A stretch of 64,000 nucleotides of DNA from Streptacidiphilus sp041262525 (GTDB lineage Bacteria > Actinomycetota > Actinomycetes > Streptomycetales > Streptomycetaceae): the NCBI RefSeq assembly GCF_041262525.1, contig NZ_JBGCCK010000003.1, forward strand, positions 248,001 to 312,000, in the 5' to 3' direction. The notes under the pieces are model-generated. The model had not been told where the DNA came from and searched no databases. It saw only the letters and a list, made by a program, of their open reading frames with translations. The translations under genes were made by a program, and so were the position numbers. Below, piece by piece: positions 35,036 through 42,962 of this stretch (the stretch's first letter is position 1; each line of letters starts with the position of its first letter).

Positions 35036-35908
35036 ATGGCCAGCCACGCCCGAACCAGCTCAGCCCCCCGGCTCACCCGCGCGCAAGCGCGTGCCGCGGC
35101 CCGTGCCAAGGCCAGGCGCAAGCGCCTGGTGCGCACGAGCTTCCTCGGGGTCGGCTCGGTCGCGGCGGTCGCGGTCATCGCAGTGGCCGGATTCCTGAAC
35201 CCGCACCACGCCGGCGGCGCAGCCGCCCAGGCGGATCCCGCGGCCACCCCCGTCGCCGGCCGTACCGGGCAGGGCGACGCCTCCCGCTCGGTCGACCGCG
35301 CCACTCCCGCCGCCGCGCTCAAGCAGCTGCCGGGCCTCGGCGCGGGCTTCGCCGCCAAGGTGCCGAAGAGTGCGCAGCAGGTGCTGCTGGTCACCGGCAA
35401 AGCCAAGGACCAGAACACCGGCACGGCCGTCCTCTATACCCGCACCGCCGACGGCAGCTGGATCGCCGGAACGGCCTGGGCCTCGCGCAACGGCAAGGAC
35501 GGCTGGACCACCGACCACCACGCCGGCGACCTGCACAGCCCGATCGGCGTCTTCAGCCTCACCGACGCCGGCGGCCTCGACGCCAACCCCGGCACGAAGC
35601 TCCCCTACACCCGCTCCTCCGCGTTCCAGGCGCCGGGCACGGGCTTCGAGGGCGAGTCGCTCCAGGACGCGTTCGACTACGTCGTCGCGATCAACTACAA
35701 CCACGTTCCAGGCACCTCGCCGCTGAACGGCCAGCGCCCGATGGGCGCCTCGCGCGGCGGCGGCATCTGGGTCCACGTGGACCACGGCGGCCCGACGCAC
35801 GGCTGCGTCGCACTGTCGAAGGCGGACATGGCGGCGCTGCTGCGCGCGCTGGACCCGGCCAAGCACCCGGTCATCGTCATGGGCGACGCGGCATCACTTT
35901 CGCAGTGA
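35036..35908 (+). CDS. L,D-transpeptidase (YkuD domain), membrane-anchored
   Basis: 290 residues. ATG 35036 follows GAGGA. The basic N-terminus (RLTRAQARAAARAKARRKR) precedes one hydrophobic segment at about 35-55 (FLGVGSVAAVAVIAVAGFL), so the catalytic domain faces outward. The YkuD signature is HVDHGGPTHGCVALSKAD, with the catalytic His and Cys present. These enzymes make 3-3 crosslinks in peptidoglycan or modify wall anchoring. The gene is 107 bp upstream of fabH, apparently as a separate unit. Confidence 0.88.
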   Translation: MASHARTSSAPRLTRAQARAAARAKARRKRLVRTSFLGVGSVAAVAVIAVAGFLNPHHAGGAAAQADPAATPVAGRTGQGDASRSVDRATPAAALKQLPGLGAGFAAKVPKSAQQVLLVTGKAKDQNTGTAVLYTRTADGSWIAGTAWASRNGKDGWTTDHHAGDLHSPIGVFSLTDAGGLDANPGTKLPYTRSSAFQAPGTGFEGESLQDAFDYVVAINYNHVPGTSPLNGQRPMGASRGGGIWVHVDHGGPTHGCVALSKADMAALLRALDPAKHPVIVMGDAASLSQ

Positions 35909-35990
35909 ACTGACCCCGCCAGGGGCACGGTTTGTCCAGGATCTACAGCTCCTGCCTGCTTATCCTGTGCCGAGTCGCCCCCGAAGACCG

Positions 35991-36003
35991 GCCGGTAACC
36001 GGC
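35991..36003. promoter_or_regulatory. Palindrome just upstream of FabH-like gene
   Basis: GCCGGTAACCGGC is a perfect 13-bp palindrome (6-bp arms) ending 12 bp before the ATG at 36016. It is a possible autoregulatory or leader element; nothing in the sequence names the regulator. Confidence 0.35.
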
Positions 36004-36015
36004 TTGAGTGGTCTC

Positions 36016-36966
36016 ATGACAGGTTCCCGCATCGTCGCTCTGGGCCACTACCAGCCGTCCAAGGTGCTCACCAACGAGGATCTCGCGACTCTGGTCGACA
36101 CCAGCGACGAGTGGATCACCTCCCGCGTCGGCATTCGCAGCCGGCACCTCGCCGCGCCGGACGAGACCGTGGCCGACATGGCGGCCCGCGCCGCGGAGAA
36201 GGCGCTCGCGGCGAGCGGCTTCGACGCCGAGAGCGTGGACCTGGTCGTCGTCGCGACCTGCACCGCGATCGACCGCAGCCCCAACACCGCCGCCCAGGTC
36301 GCCGCCCGCCTCGGCGTCCCCGCTCCGGCGGCGTTCGACATCAACACCGTCTGCTCGGGCTTCTCCTACGCCCTGGCCACCGCTGACCACGCCCTCCGGG
36401 CGGGCGCCGCGCGCCGGGCCCTGGTCATCGGCGCGGAGAAGATGTCCGACACCGTCGACTGGACCGACCGCACCACCTGCGTGATCTTCGCGGACGGCGC
36501 GGGCGCGGCGATCCTCGAAGCCACCGGCCCCGGCGAGACCCCGGGCGTCGGCCCCGTCGTCTGGGGCTCGGACCCGAGCAAGGGCGACGCGGTCAGGATC
36601 GACGGCTGGGACCCGACCATCAGCCAGCAGGGCCAGACCGTCTTCCGCTGGGCGACCACGCAGATCGCCCCGATCGCCCTCCAGGCCTGCGAGCGCGCCG
36701 GCGTCCGCCCGGACGAGCTGGCCGCCTTCGTCCCCCACCAGGCGAACCTGCGCATCATCGACGCCATCGCGGGCAAGCTCGGCCTCTCCGACTCCGCGGT
36801 CATCGCCCGCGACGTCGTCGAATCCGGCAACACCTCGGCCGCCTCGGTCCCGCTCGCCCTCTCCAAGCTCGTCGAACGCGGCGAGATCCCCTCCGGCGCC
36901 CCGGTCCTCCTCTTCGGCTTCGGCGGCGGCCTCGCCTACGCCGGCCAGGTCGTCCGCTGCCCCTGA
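36016..36966 (+). CDS. 3-oxoacyl-ACP synthase III (KASIII/FabH-like)
   Basis: 316 residues, ATG 36016 (a TTG at 36004 is possible). It condenses an acyl-CoA starter with malonyl-ACP to begin fatty-acid or polyketide chains. The Cys-His-Asn triad is intact: NTVCSGFSYAL (Cys about 113), PHQANLR (His about 241) and SGNTSAAS (Asn about 272). It is not next to other fatty-acid synthase genes, so it is a secondary KASIII rather than the housekeeping fabH of the fabD-acpP-fabF cluster, or a starter-unit enzyme. Confidence 0.9.
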   Translation: MTGSRIVALGHYQPSKVLTNEDLATLVDTSDEWITSRVGIRSRHLAAPDETVADMAARAAEKALAASGFDAESVDLVVVATCTAIDRSPNTAAQVAARLGVPAPAAFDINTVCSGFSYALATADHALRAGAARRALVIGAEKMSDTVDWTDRTTCVIFADGAGAAILEATGPGETPGVGPVVWGSDPSKGDAVRIDGWDPTISQQGQTVFRWATTQIAPIALQACERAGVRPDELAAFVPHQANLRIIDAIAGKLGLSDSAVIARDVVESGNTSAASVPLALSKLVERGEIPSGAPVLLFGFGGGLAYAGQVVRCP

Positions 36967-36982
36967 GCGGCGACTCGAGGGC

Positions 36983-37291
36983 TCACGCGCTTCGGGCGTG
37001 CTCCACGAACTCGACGCGCAGGTCCAGGTCAAGTGCGTCCGCCAGCCGCTCAAGCAACGGCAGAGTGGGGACGGTTCCGCCGGCCTCGAAGCGTGCGACG
37101 GCCGACTGGGTCATGCCGGCCAGGCGGCCCAACTCGCTCTGGGACAGTCCGCGCTCGCCGCGACGCAGCCGCACGGCCTCGCCGAGCTCGAAGCGGAGGC
37201 GAGTTGCGGCGTATGCCTCATCGATTTCGGGCGTGTTCGGGCGGGCGCGCCGGGCATCGGCGAGGCTGGTCCTGCGATCGGAAGCGGTCAT
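36983..37291 (-). CDS. HigA-like antitoxin, XRE helix-turn-helix
   Basis: 102 residues. ATG 37291 follows GAGGAGGAG and overlaps the toxin stop by 4 bp. The helix-turn-helix spans about 50-95 (LSQSELGRLAGMTQSAVARF, then EAGGTVPTLPLLERLADAL). The N-terminal 45 residues are polar. Its position directly after a RelE/HigB-type protein identifies it as the antitoxin and probable repressor of the pair. Confidence 0.88.
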   Translation of the reverse strand: MTASDRRTSLADARRARPNTPEIDEAYAATRLRFELGEAVRLRRGERGLSQSELGRLAGMTQSAVARFEAGGTVPTLPLLERLADALDLDLRVEFVEHARSA

Positions 37292-37644
37292 GGCTGCAGC
37301 TCCTCCTCGTCGACTGAGTGGGCCTCGCTCAGGCAGATCTTCAGCGCGCGCCGAGCTCGCTCCACCTCTTCGCGTTCGCGCATCCTCGTCTTGACGAACA
37401 CGGTCAGCATGATGATTCTCCGCCCTGAAGCGATCCAATAGCTGATACGCGTGCGTTCGCCCCCGCAGTAGAAGCGGAGTTCGCGGAGCTTGCGGTCAAG
37501 CTGCCGTGTGTACGGCTCGCCGAGCAGGGGGCCGCGCTCTTCGAGCAGGTCCAAGTGCATGAGTGCTTGCGCCCAGCGTCCATCGTCGAGCGAGGCCAGC
37601 CACTGTGCGACCTCTGGTTCCAGTTCCACGGTACCCCAGCCCAT
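37288..37644 (-). CDS. HigB/RelE-type toxin (phage-derived Gp49-like)
   Basis: 118 residues. The fold is read from VELEPEVAQWLASLDDGRWAQALMHL (two parts) and LDRKLRELRFYCGGERTRISYWI, typical of RelE-superfamily mRNA interferases (cytoplasmic). The order toxin-then-antitoxin is the HigBA order. ATG 37644 sits inside a perfect inverted repeat (37641-37660) and has no visible ribosome site, so translation may be leaderless. The upstream MFS stop is 10 bp away. Confidence 0.85.
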   Translation of the reverse strand: MGWGTVELEPEVAQWLASLDDGRWAQALMHLDLLEERGPLLGEPYTRQLDRKLRELRFYCGGERTRISYWIASGRRIIMLTVFVKTRMREREEVERARRALKICLSEAHSVDEEELQP

Positions 37645-37660
37645 AGCGCAGATGCTATGG
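37641..37660. promoter_or_regulatory. HigBA operator: 20-bp inverted repeat at toxin start
   Basis: CCATAGC (37641-37647), 6 bp, GCTATGG (37654-37660) are perfect 7-bp arms that contain the toxin start codon. Autoregulated toxin-antitoxin promoters often have such a site. Confidence 0.65.
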
Positions 37661-38911
37661 CCGTGCGGCCGTGCCGGATCCTTTCTGCTGCGTGGGGATC
37701 ACCCGGGGGAGTGAAGGTTTCGGCGGCGCGGGCGCGGGAGACCTCAGCGGTACCAGCCAGGCGATCAGGAGAAGCGCTGCGCCGACGAAGAAGGTTGTGC
37801 GCAGCGTCGTCGCGTGGGCGAGCAGACCGGCCGTGGCGGCGCCGAATGCTCCGGCACCGGCGGCCAGCATCTGGTAGGCCATGGTGACCCGGCCGAGCAG
37901 CGCGTTCGGGACCAGGTTCTGGCGCAGCGTCACGGCTGTCGTGTTCCACGCGATGTTCGCCAGGCCGTAGCCCGCGACCGCGGCGCCCGCCGTCAGACCG
38001 TTCCTGGCCAGGCCAGCGCCGACCGCGGCGGCCACCACACCGAGGAGGCTGATCCGCAGCAGCCGCGGCGCGCCGATCCTGGCGGCGAGGCGGGGTGCGA
38101 GAAGCGCGCCCGAGACGCCGCCGATGGCGAAGGACGCGGTCAGCAGTGCGTAGCCGAGCCCGCTGAGGCCGAGGGTGTGCCGGGCGTAGAGGACCAGGAT
38201 GGCGATCAGGCCGATGCCGACCAGGTTTCCGACTGCGGCCACCAGGCAGAGATTGCGCAGCAGGGGATGGCGGGCCAACCAGCGGACCCCCTCGGCGATG
38301 TCGCCCCGCAGACCGTGTGGTCGCTCCACCGGCGAGCCGGCTTCCGGTCGGTAGCCGCCACGCAGCAGGAAGACGAGTGTCGCGGCGATCGCGAAGGACC
38401 CGGCGTCGACGGCGAAGGGCAGTGCGGCGGCGAGTCCGAAGAGCACCGCAGCCAGCGGCGAGCCGAGCAGCGTGTCCGTGATCAGCGCGCTCGCCTGGAG
38501 CCGCCCGTTCGCCCTGCCCCGCAGGTCGGCGGCAACCAGGTCCGGCACCAGCCCGTTCCAGGCGGCGGCGTAGGCGGTCTCGCCGCAGCCCAGCAGGAAG
38601 CCGGTCCCCGCGAGCAGCGGAACGGAGACCGCGTGGAGTGCCACGGCGAGGGCGATCCCCGCCGCGATCAGGGTGCGCGCGGCGTCGGCGATCCACAGGA
38701 TCCGCCGCCGGTCGAGCCGGTCGGCGAGAACGCCTGCGGGCAGCGCAGTCAGCAGCCAGGGCAGCTGTTCCGCGAAGGCGACCAGGGCGACCTGTCGCGG
38801 ATCGCTCGTCAGGCTGGCCGCGAGCAATGGCAGCGCGATGAAGCGGACGCCGTCGCCGAGGCTGGATACGGTGACTGCGGCCCAGACGAGGCCGAAGCGG
38901 GAACCAAACAT
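37655..38911 (-). CDS. MFS efflux-type transporter
   Basis: 418 residues; twelve hydrophobic segments by inspection (for example FGLVWAAVTVSSLGDGVRF, LLAGTGFLLGCGETAYAA, AVLFGLAAALPFAVDAGSF, GLIAILVLYARHTLGL). The MFS signature in loop 2-3 is ALPAGVLADRLDRRRIL. It resembles the enterobactin/macrolide exporter group. It is divergent from a TetR regulator gene, so it is probably a drug or metabolite exporter under its control. ATG 38911 overlaps the inverted repeat at 38911-38929 and has no clear ribosome site. Confidence 0.9.
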   Translation of the reverse strand: MFGSRFGLVWAAVTVSSLGDGVRFIALPLLAASLTSDPRQVALVAFAEQLPWLLTALPAGVLADRLDRRRILWIADAARTLIAAGIALAVALHAVSVPLLAGTGFLLGCGETAYAAAWNGLVPDLVAADLRGRANGRLQASALITDTLLGSPLAAVLFGLAAALPFAVDAGSFAIAATLVFLLRGGYRPEAGSPVERPHGLRGDIAEGVRWLARHPLLRNLCLVAAVGNLVGIGLIAILVLYARHTLGLSGLGYALLTASFAIGGVSGALLAPRLAARIGAPRLLRISLLGVVAAAVGAGLARNGLTAGAAVAGYGLANIAWNTTAVTLRQNLVPNALLGRVTMAYQMLAAGAGAFGAATAGLLAHATTLRTTFFVGAALLLIAWLVPLRSPAPAPPKPSLPRVIPTQQKGSGTAARP

Positions 38912-38929
38912 GAACTAGAATCTGGTTCA
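38911..38929. promoter_or_regulatory. Operator-like inverted repeat between MFS and TetR genes
   Basis: TGAAC (38911-38915), 9 bp, GTTCA (38925-38929) overlap the MFS start codon. This is a likely TetR repressor site that blocks exporter expression. Confidence 0.5.
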
Positions 38930-38960
38930 GGTTTCCTTCTTTGTCAAGAGGACGGTGGGC

Positions 38961-39563
38961 GTGGTGGCGGGTGAGGTTCGGGAGCCGCAGCAGGCGCGGA
39001 GCCGGGAGAAGTACGCCCGGATCCTGGCGACGACGGCGCGACTGCTGGAGACCACGCCCTACGACGAGTTGGGCACCAAGCTGATCGCGGCGGAGGCGGG
39101 GGTCTCGGTCGGCGTGCTGTACCGCTTCTTCCCGGACAAGGAGGCGATCGTCGATTCCTTGGTCCGCGGCTGGCTCGACCGCGACCTCGCGATCGTCGCC
39201 GAGGCGACCTCGGCCCCCGTGCCGTCGAAACCGCGCGAGCTCGTCGAGCGGCTGCTGGCGGCCTACGCGGAGCGCTTTCGCGCCGAGCCGGGATACCGAA
39301 AGGTCTGGTTCGAGGGTCCGTGGGTGGCGGGGCCGGCCGGGAGGGAGACGAACCGGTTCATCGCCGAGCGGATCCACGCCGTGCTCGTCGCCGAGTACGG
39401 TGTGCCGGATGACGAGAGCCGCCGCCGCCGGTCCTGGCTGGCGGTCGAGACAGGCTCGTACCTGCTGGGCCTCGCCTTCCGCGAGGATCCGGAGGGGGAT
39501 CCGGTGCTGTTGCGTGAGGCCGTGCGGATGATCGAGGTCTACCTGCTCGCTCCGGAGGACTGA
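38961..39563 (+). CDS. TetR-family regulator of the adjacent MFS transporter
   Basis: 200 residues. GTG 38961 follows AGAGGA at 8 bp; GTG 38955 is too close. The DNA-binding domain is at about 10-65 (ARILATTARLLETTPYDELG, AAEAGVSVGVLYRFFPDKEA). The variable ligand domain follows. The adjacent divergent transporter points to regulation of export by a small ligand. Confidence 0.9.
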   Translation: MVAGEVREPQQARSREKYARILATTARLLETTPYDELGTKLIAAEAGVSVGVLYRFFPDKEAIVDSLVRGWLDRDLAIVAEATSAPVPSKPRELVERLLAAYAERFRAEPGYRKVWFEGPWVAGPAGRETNRFIAERIHAVLVAEYGVPDDESRRRRSWLAVETGSYLLGLAFREDPEGDPVLLREAVRMIEVYLLAPED

Positions 39564-39574
39564 GCGGCGGTCAG

Positions 39575-39616
39575 CGGCCCAGGATCGGCGCCCCGGGATC
39601 AACGCCCCAGGATCAG
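39575..39616. repeat. 14-bp tandem repeat at convergent gene ends
   Basis: About three near-copies of CGCCCCAGGATCAG with period 14 lie between the TetR stop and the thiolase-like gene end, partly encoding its last residues. Confidence 0.6.
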
Positions 39617-40825
39617 CGTGCCCGAGGAGCAGAACCAGCCGCCCGTGCCGCTGACCAGTGCGAGCTCCGGTTCGCCGGGGACCTGACGGTCGGCCGTGTG
39701 GCCGCGGCGCAGCTGGCGGACCGCCTCGACGATCAGGAAGAGCCCGCGCATGCCGGGGTGGCAGGCGGAGAGGCCGCCGCCGTCCGTGTTGGTCGGCAGT
39801 TCGCCGTCGCGGAGGAGGCGGCCCGCCTTGGCGTCGACGAAGGCGCCGCCCTCGCCCTTCGCGCAGAAGCCCAGGTCCTCCAGGGCGACCAGCGGCATGT
39901 AGGTGAAGGCGTCGTAGAGCTGGGCCATGTCGATGTCCGCAGGGGTGACCCCGGCCCGCTGGTAGGCCAGCCGGCCTGAGGTCGCGGCGGGGGAGACGGT
40001 GAAGTCCTCCCACTCCGACATCAGGCTGTGGCTCAGGTATTCGCCCGTGCCCAGCACCCAGACCGGGTCCCGCGCCGTGTCCGGGACATAGTCCTCCGCC
40101 GCCAGCAGCACCGCGCAGCCGCCGTCCGAGCGGATGCAGCAGTGCAGCTTGGTGAAGGGGTCGGCCATCATCGGGCCGGCCAGCACCTCGTCCACGGTGA
40201 TCGGCTCGCGGTACATCGCGTCCGGGTTGCTCGCGGCATTCGCCCGCGCCTGGACCGCGACGCCGGCCAGCTGCTCCAGCGTGGTGCCGTACTCGTTCAT
40301 GTGGCGGCGGGCCGCCATCGCGTACTTGGCGATCAGCGTGTGCCCGTAGGGCGCCTCGAACTGGAGCGGGCCGCGCGCGCCGAGGGCGATGCCCGCCGTG
40401 CGGCGGCGCGCCTTGAGGTCGGCGCGAGCGGTGGAGCCGTAGACCAGCAGCACCGCGTTGGCATGGCCGGCTGCGATCGCGTCGACCGCGTGCGCGGCCA
40501 TGACCTCCCAGGTGGAGCCGCCGACGGAGGTCGAGTCCGTCCAGGTGGGCCGCAGGCCCAGGTACTCCGAGACCTCCACCGGTGCGAGGATGCCGAGCCC
40601 CGCCGAGGCGACGCCGTCGATGACGTCCTTGGACAGCCCCGAGTCGGCGAGCGCGCGGCGCGCGGCCTGCGCGTGGAGCTGGAACGGCGTCGCCTCGTCC
40701 ACCCGTCCGCAGTCGCTGAGCGCGACGCCGACGACGGCCACCCGGCGGCGGCGCGACGCGTCGTCGGGGACCGGGTGACGCAGACGGCCGACCGTGTCGG
40801 AACCCGGAGTACCAGCAGCAGTCAT
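39599..40825 (-). CDS. Thiolase-superfamily (SCP-x/Ltp-like) protein without canonical Cys motif
   Basis: 408 residues. The fold is thiolase-like (VAVVGVALSDCGRV, FQLHAQAARRALADSGL, AQLYDAFTYMPLVALEDLG, NTDGGGLSACHPGMRG). The N-terminal NxxCxSG nucleophile segment instead reads SVGGSTWEVMAAHAV, without Cys. The C-terminal CHPGMRG keeps a His. This resembles aldolase-type Ltp proteins more than beta-ketothiolases. ATG 40825 abuts an operator copy with no room for a ribosome site, so a leaderless mRNA is likely. It is divergent from the acyl-CoA dehydrogenase at 40947. Confidence 0.85.
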   Translation of the reverse strand: MTAAGTPGSDTVGRLRHPVPDDASRRRRVAVVGVALSDCGRVDEATPFQLHAQAARRALADSGLSKDVIDGVASAGLGILAPVEVSEYLGLRPTWTDSTSVGGSTWEVMAAHAVDAIAAGHANAVLLVYGSTARADLKARRRTAGIALGARGPLQFEAPYGHTLIAKYAMAARRHMNEYGTTLEQLAGVAVQARANAASNPDAMYREPITVDEVLAGPMMADPFTKLHCCIRSDGGCAVLLAAEDYVPDTARDPVWVLGTGEYLSHSLMSEWEDFTVSPAATSGRLAYQRAGVTPADIDMAQLYDAFTYMPLVALEDLGFCAKGEGGAFVDAKAGRLLRDGELPTNTDGGGLSACHPGMRGLFLIVEAVRQLRRGHTADRQVPGEPELALVSGTGGWFCSSGTLILGR

Positions 40826-40848
40826 AAATCTGACGGTACATCAGATTT
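40826..40848. promoter_or_regulatory. Shared operator (thiolase-like/acyl-CoA dehydrogenase), copy 1
   Basis: The core CTGACGGTACATCAG (40830-40844), flanked by AAAT and ATTT, directly adjoins the thiolase-like start codon at 40825. Confidence 0.72.
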
Positions 40849-40889
40849 GCCCCGCGCGCCCCTGTGCGTCGTCTCCGCCGCCTCCTAGT

Positions 40890-40904
40890 ATGACGAACCG
40901 TCAG
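40890..40904. promoter_or_regulatory. Shared operator, copy 2 (acyl-CoA dehydrogenase side)
   Basis: ATGACGAACCGTCAG has TGACG/CGTCA arms and lies 60 bp centre-to-centre from copy 1, 42 bp upstream of the ATG at 40947. Confidence 0.62.
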
Positions 40905-40946
40905 CTGTTGCGAAGCCACTGCACCGTGCGAAGGCCAGGAGGCGGC

Positions 40947-42173
40947 ATGGATCCCGCGCTCACCCAGGAACAGGACGAGATCGCCCGCGCGCTGCGCGAC
41001 GCGCTCGCCAAGCAGGCGGGACCGGACGAGGTCCGGGCAGCGGCGGCCTCGGCCGCCGGCTACGACCCTGAGCTGTGGCGACGCCTCGCCGAGCAGCTCG
41101 GACTGGCCGGGCTCTCCCTGCCCGAGTGCCACGGCGGCACCGGACTCGGTCCGGTCGAGCTGGCGCTCGCCTGCCAGGAGGCCGGGCGTGTGCTGCTGCC
41201 CTCGCCGCTGCTGGCCAGCTCGGTACTGGCGGCCGGGGCGATCACCGCCTGCGGCAGCGCGGCACAGCGCGAGGAACTGCTGCCCCCGCTCGCCTCCGGT
41301 GCGCGCACCGCCGCCCTGGTCCTGCCCGGTACCCCCGCCGTCGCACTCGGGTTGGTGCCCGCCGCGGACCCCGGCCTCCCGCCGGGCGACGTCCCCGCGG
41401 GTGGCGGCCGCGCCGGAGGGATCCAGGCCAAGCCCGCCGCGGACGGGCTCTGGTCCCTCTACGGCGAGGCCGAGTACGCGCTGGACGGCGCCCGCGCCGA
41501 CCTGCTGGTCGCGGCCGCGCACGCGGGCGGCTTCCCGCGCAGCCGCACGGTGCTCCTCGTCCTCGACGGCGCAGCCCCCGGGGTGCACCGCGAGCGCAGC
41601 GCGGGCATCGACCAGACCCGCAGCGTCGGTCGCGTCGAACTGCGGGACGTGCTCGCGCGCCCCCTCGGCGACCCGACGCTGGACGCCGGCCCCGCGCTGG
41701 CCAGGCTGGGCCGGGGAGCCGCGGTCGCCCTCGCGGCGGAGGCGGTCGGCGCGGCGGCGCAGACGCTGGCACGAACGGTGGAGTACGTGCAGGTCAGGCA
41801 ACAGTTCGGCCGGGCGATCGGGTCCTTCCAGGCGGTCAAGCACCGGCTGGCCGACGTCTACGTGGCGGTGGAGACGGCCCGTTCCGCGACGCTCTACGCC
41901 GCCTGGTCGGCCACGGTGGACCCCGACCAGCCCGTCCCGGCGCTGCTGGCACTGGCCCACGCGCTCACCGCCCAGCGGTCGGCGGCAGCGGAGGCGATCC
42001 AGCTGCACGGCGGCATCGCGATCACCTGGGAACACGACGCCCACCTGTACTTCAAGCGCGCGGCGGCGGACGAACTGCTCTTCGGCCCCCCGCATCTGCT
42101 GCGCGCGAAGGCGGCGGAGCTGGCGGGCGTGCTGACCGGATCGGTGACGGCGGGCGTGGAGGAGAAGCGATGA
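40947..42173 (+). CDS. Acyl-CoA dehydrogenase, subunit type B
   Basis: 408 residues. ATG 40947 follows CAGGAGG. The N-terminus (ALTQEQDEIARALRDALAK), FAD-binding VQVRQQFGRAIGSFQAVKH and QLHGGIAITWEHDAHLYFKRA are present. The middle is long and Pro/Gly-rich and lacks a clear EPxxGSD block. The type resembles the short partner at 17600 more than the type A proteins. Stop overlaps the next start by ATGA, coupling it to the F420-type nitroreductase. Expression falls under two operator copies upstream. Confidence 0.87.
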   Translation: MDPALTQEQDEIARALRDALAKQAGPDEVRAAAASAAGYDPELWRRLAEQLGLAGLSLPECHGGTGLGPVELALACQEAGRVLLPSPLLASSVLAAGAITACGSAAQREELLPPLASGARTAALVLPGTPAVALGLVPAADPGLPPGDVPAGGGRAGGIQAKPAADGLWSLYGEAEYALDGARADLLVAAAHAGGFPRSRTVLLVLDGAAPGVHRERSAGIDQTRSVGRVELRDVLARPLGDPTLDAGPALARLGRGAAVALAAEAVGAAAQTLARTVEYVQVRQQFGRAIGSFQAVKHRLADVYVAVETARSATLYAAWSATVDPDQPVPALLALAHALTAQRSAAAEAIQLHGGIAITWEHDAHLYFKRAAADELLFGPPHLLRAKAAELAGVLTGSVTAGVEEKR

Positions 42174-42640
42174 AGGTCATGGAGAGCGTGATGCAGAAGG
42201 TCTCGTCGACGCCGACCTTCGCGAAGATCGCACCGAGGATCGTGCCCCGGCTGGACAAGGCGGTGCATCGTCTCAGCGGCGGGAAGTTCATGCTGAGTCA
42301 GTGGATGCTGCCGTCGCTGTTCCTGACGACGACGGGCCGCAAGAGCGGCGAACCGCGGACCACCCCGCTGGCCTGCCTGCCGCAGGGGGAGGCCTTCCTG
42401 GTCATCGGCAGCAACTTCGGCCGCACCTCCCACCCGGCCTGGACGGGCAACCTGCTCGCCGACGCGGAGGCGACCGTGGACCACCGCGGCAAGGTCCGGA
42501 GCATGCGCGGGCGTCTGCTGTCGGGCGAGGAACGGGCGGACGCGTGGGCCGCGCTCCTGCGGATGTGGCCCCCGTACGCGACGTACCAGGCCCGGGTGGA
42601 CCGGGAGATCCGGATCTTCAGACTGGAACCGAGGAGTTAG
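42170..42640 (+). CDS. Nitroreductase family deazaflavin (F420)-dependent oxidoreductase
   Basis: 156 residues. ATG 42170 overlaps the previous stop. The sequence has the DDN/Rv3547-like signature: LTTTGRKSGEPRTTPLACL and LVIGSNFGRTSHPAWTGNL, with a split-barrel fold. Such enzymes use reduced F420 to reduce quinones or nitro compounds, and are often membrane-associated through an N-terminal helix. In this context it may act as electron partner or protection for the acyl-CoA pathway; that is inference. Confidence 0.9.
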   Translation: MKVMESVMQKVSSTPTFAKIAPRIVPRLDKAVHRLSGGKFMLSQWMLPSLFLTTTGRKSGEPRTTPLACLPQGEAFLVIGSNFGRTSHPAWTGNLLADAEATVDHRGKVRSMRGRLLSGEERADAWAALLRMWPPYATYQARVDREIRIFRLEPRS

Positions 42641-42651
42641 TGGCAACACCT

Positions 42652-42785
42652 GGGGGCGCGAGGCTCTGCTTGATCAACTGCGTGCGCGACAAGCCACCCT
42701 GTTCGGATGGTCCTCAACGCGCAGGGCCATCCGCACACGGTGGTTTCTCGCGCACGCAGTTGATCAAGCAGAGCCTCGCGCCCCC
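42652..42785. repeat. Long inverted repeat, copy 6 (long arms on both sides)
   Basis: Here both arms are long and nearly perfect: GGGGGCGCGAGGCTCTGC followed by TTGATCAA and CTGCGTGCGCG on the left, mirrored by CGCACGCAG, TTGATCAA, GCAGAGCCTCGCGCCCCC on the right. The palindrome TTGATCAA is in both arms. It lies just after the nitroreductase stop, converging with TetR. Confidence 0.9.
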
Positions 42786-42962
42786 AGATAGTGCAACAAA
42801 AGGAGGGCGACACCCGTCGGGTCATGAGACGGATGCCGCCCTGGCGGGACGGAGCGCGGAGGCGCTGGGCGTACCTCCCCCGAGGCACAGCCCGCGTTCA
42901 GGCCGGCGGACAGGCGACCGGGCCCGCGGCTCCGTAAGTGGGGGTGAAGCTGAAGCCGGAGG
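42786..42962. other. Non-coding stretch downstream of TetR
   Basis: Contains no gene I can support. It includes short GC-rich palindromic pieces (for example around 42890-42930) and lies after the minus-strand TetR gene and after the long inverted repeat. Confidence 0.4.

Noticed and set aside
34927..35913. Alternative plus-strand frame over the L,D-transpeptidase gene
   Set aside because: It is Arg-rich and out of frame with the HGCVAL-containing protein.
36016..36966. FabH-like gene as evidence for a polyketide or fatty-acid synthase cluster
   Set aside because: No fabD, acpP, fabF, ketosynthase or other synthase gene is next to it in this window.
37404..42095. Minus-strand open frame of more than 1500 codons
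   Set aside because: It runs across several well-supported genes on both strands and is Arg/Gly/Pro-rich nonsense, a typical by-product of high GC content.
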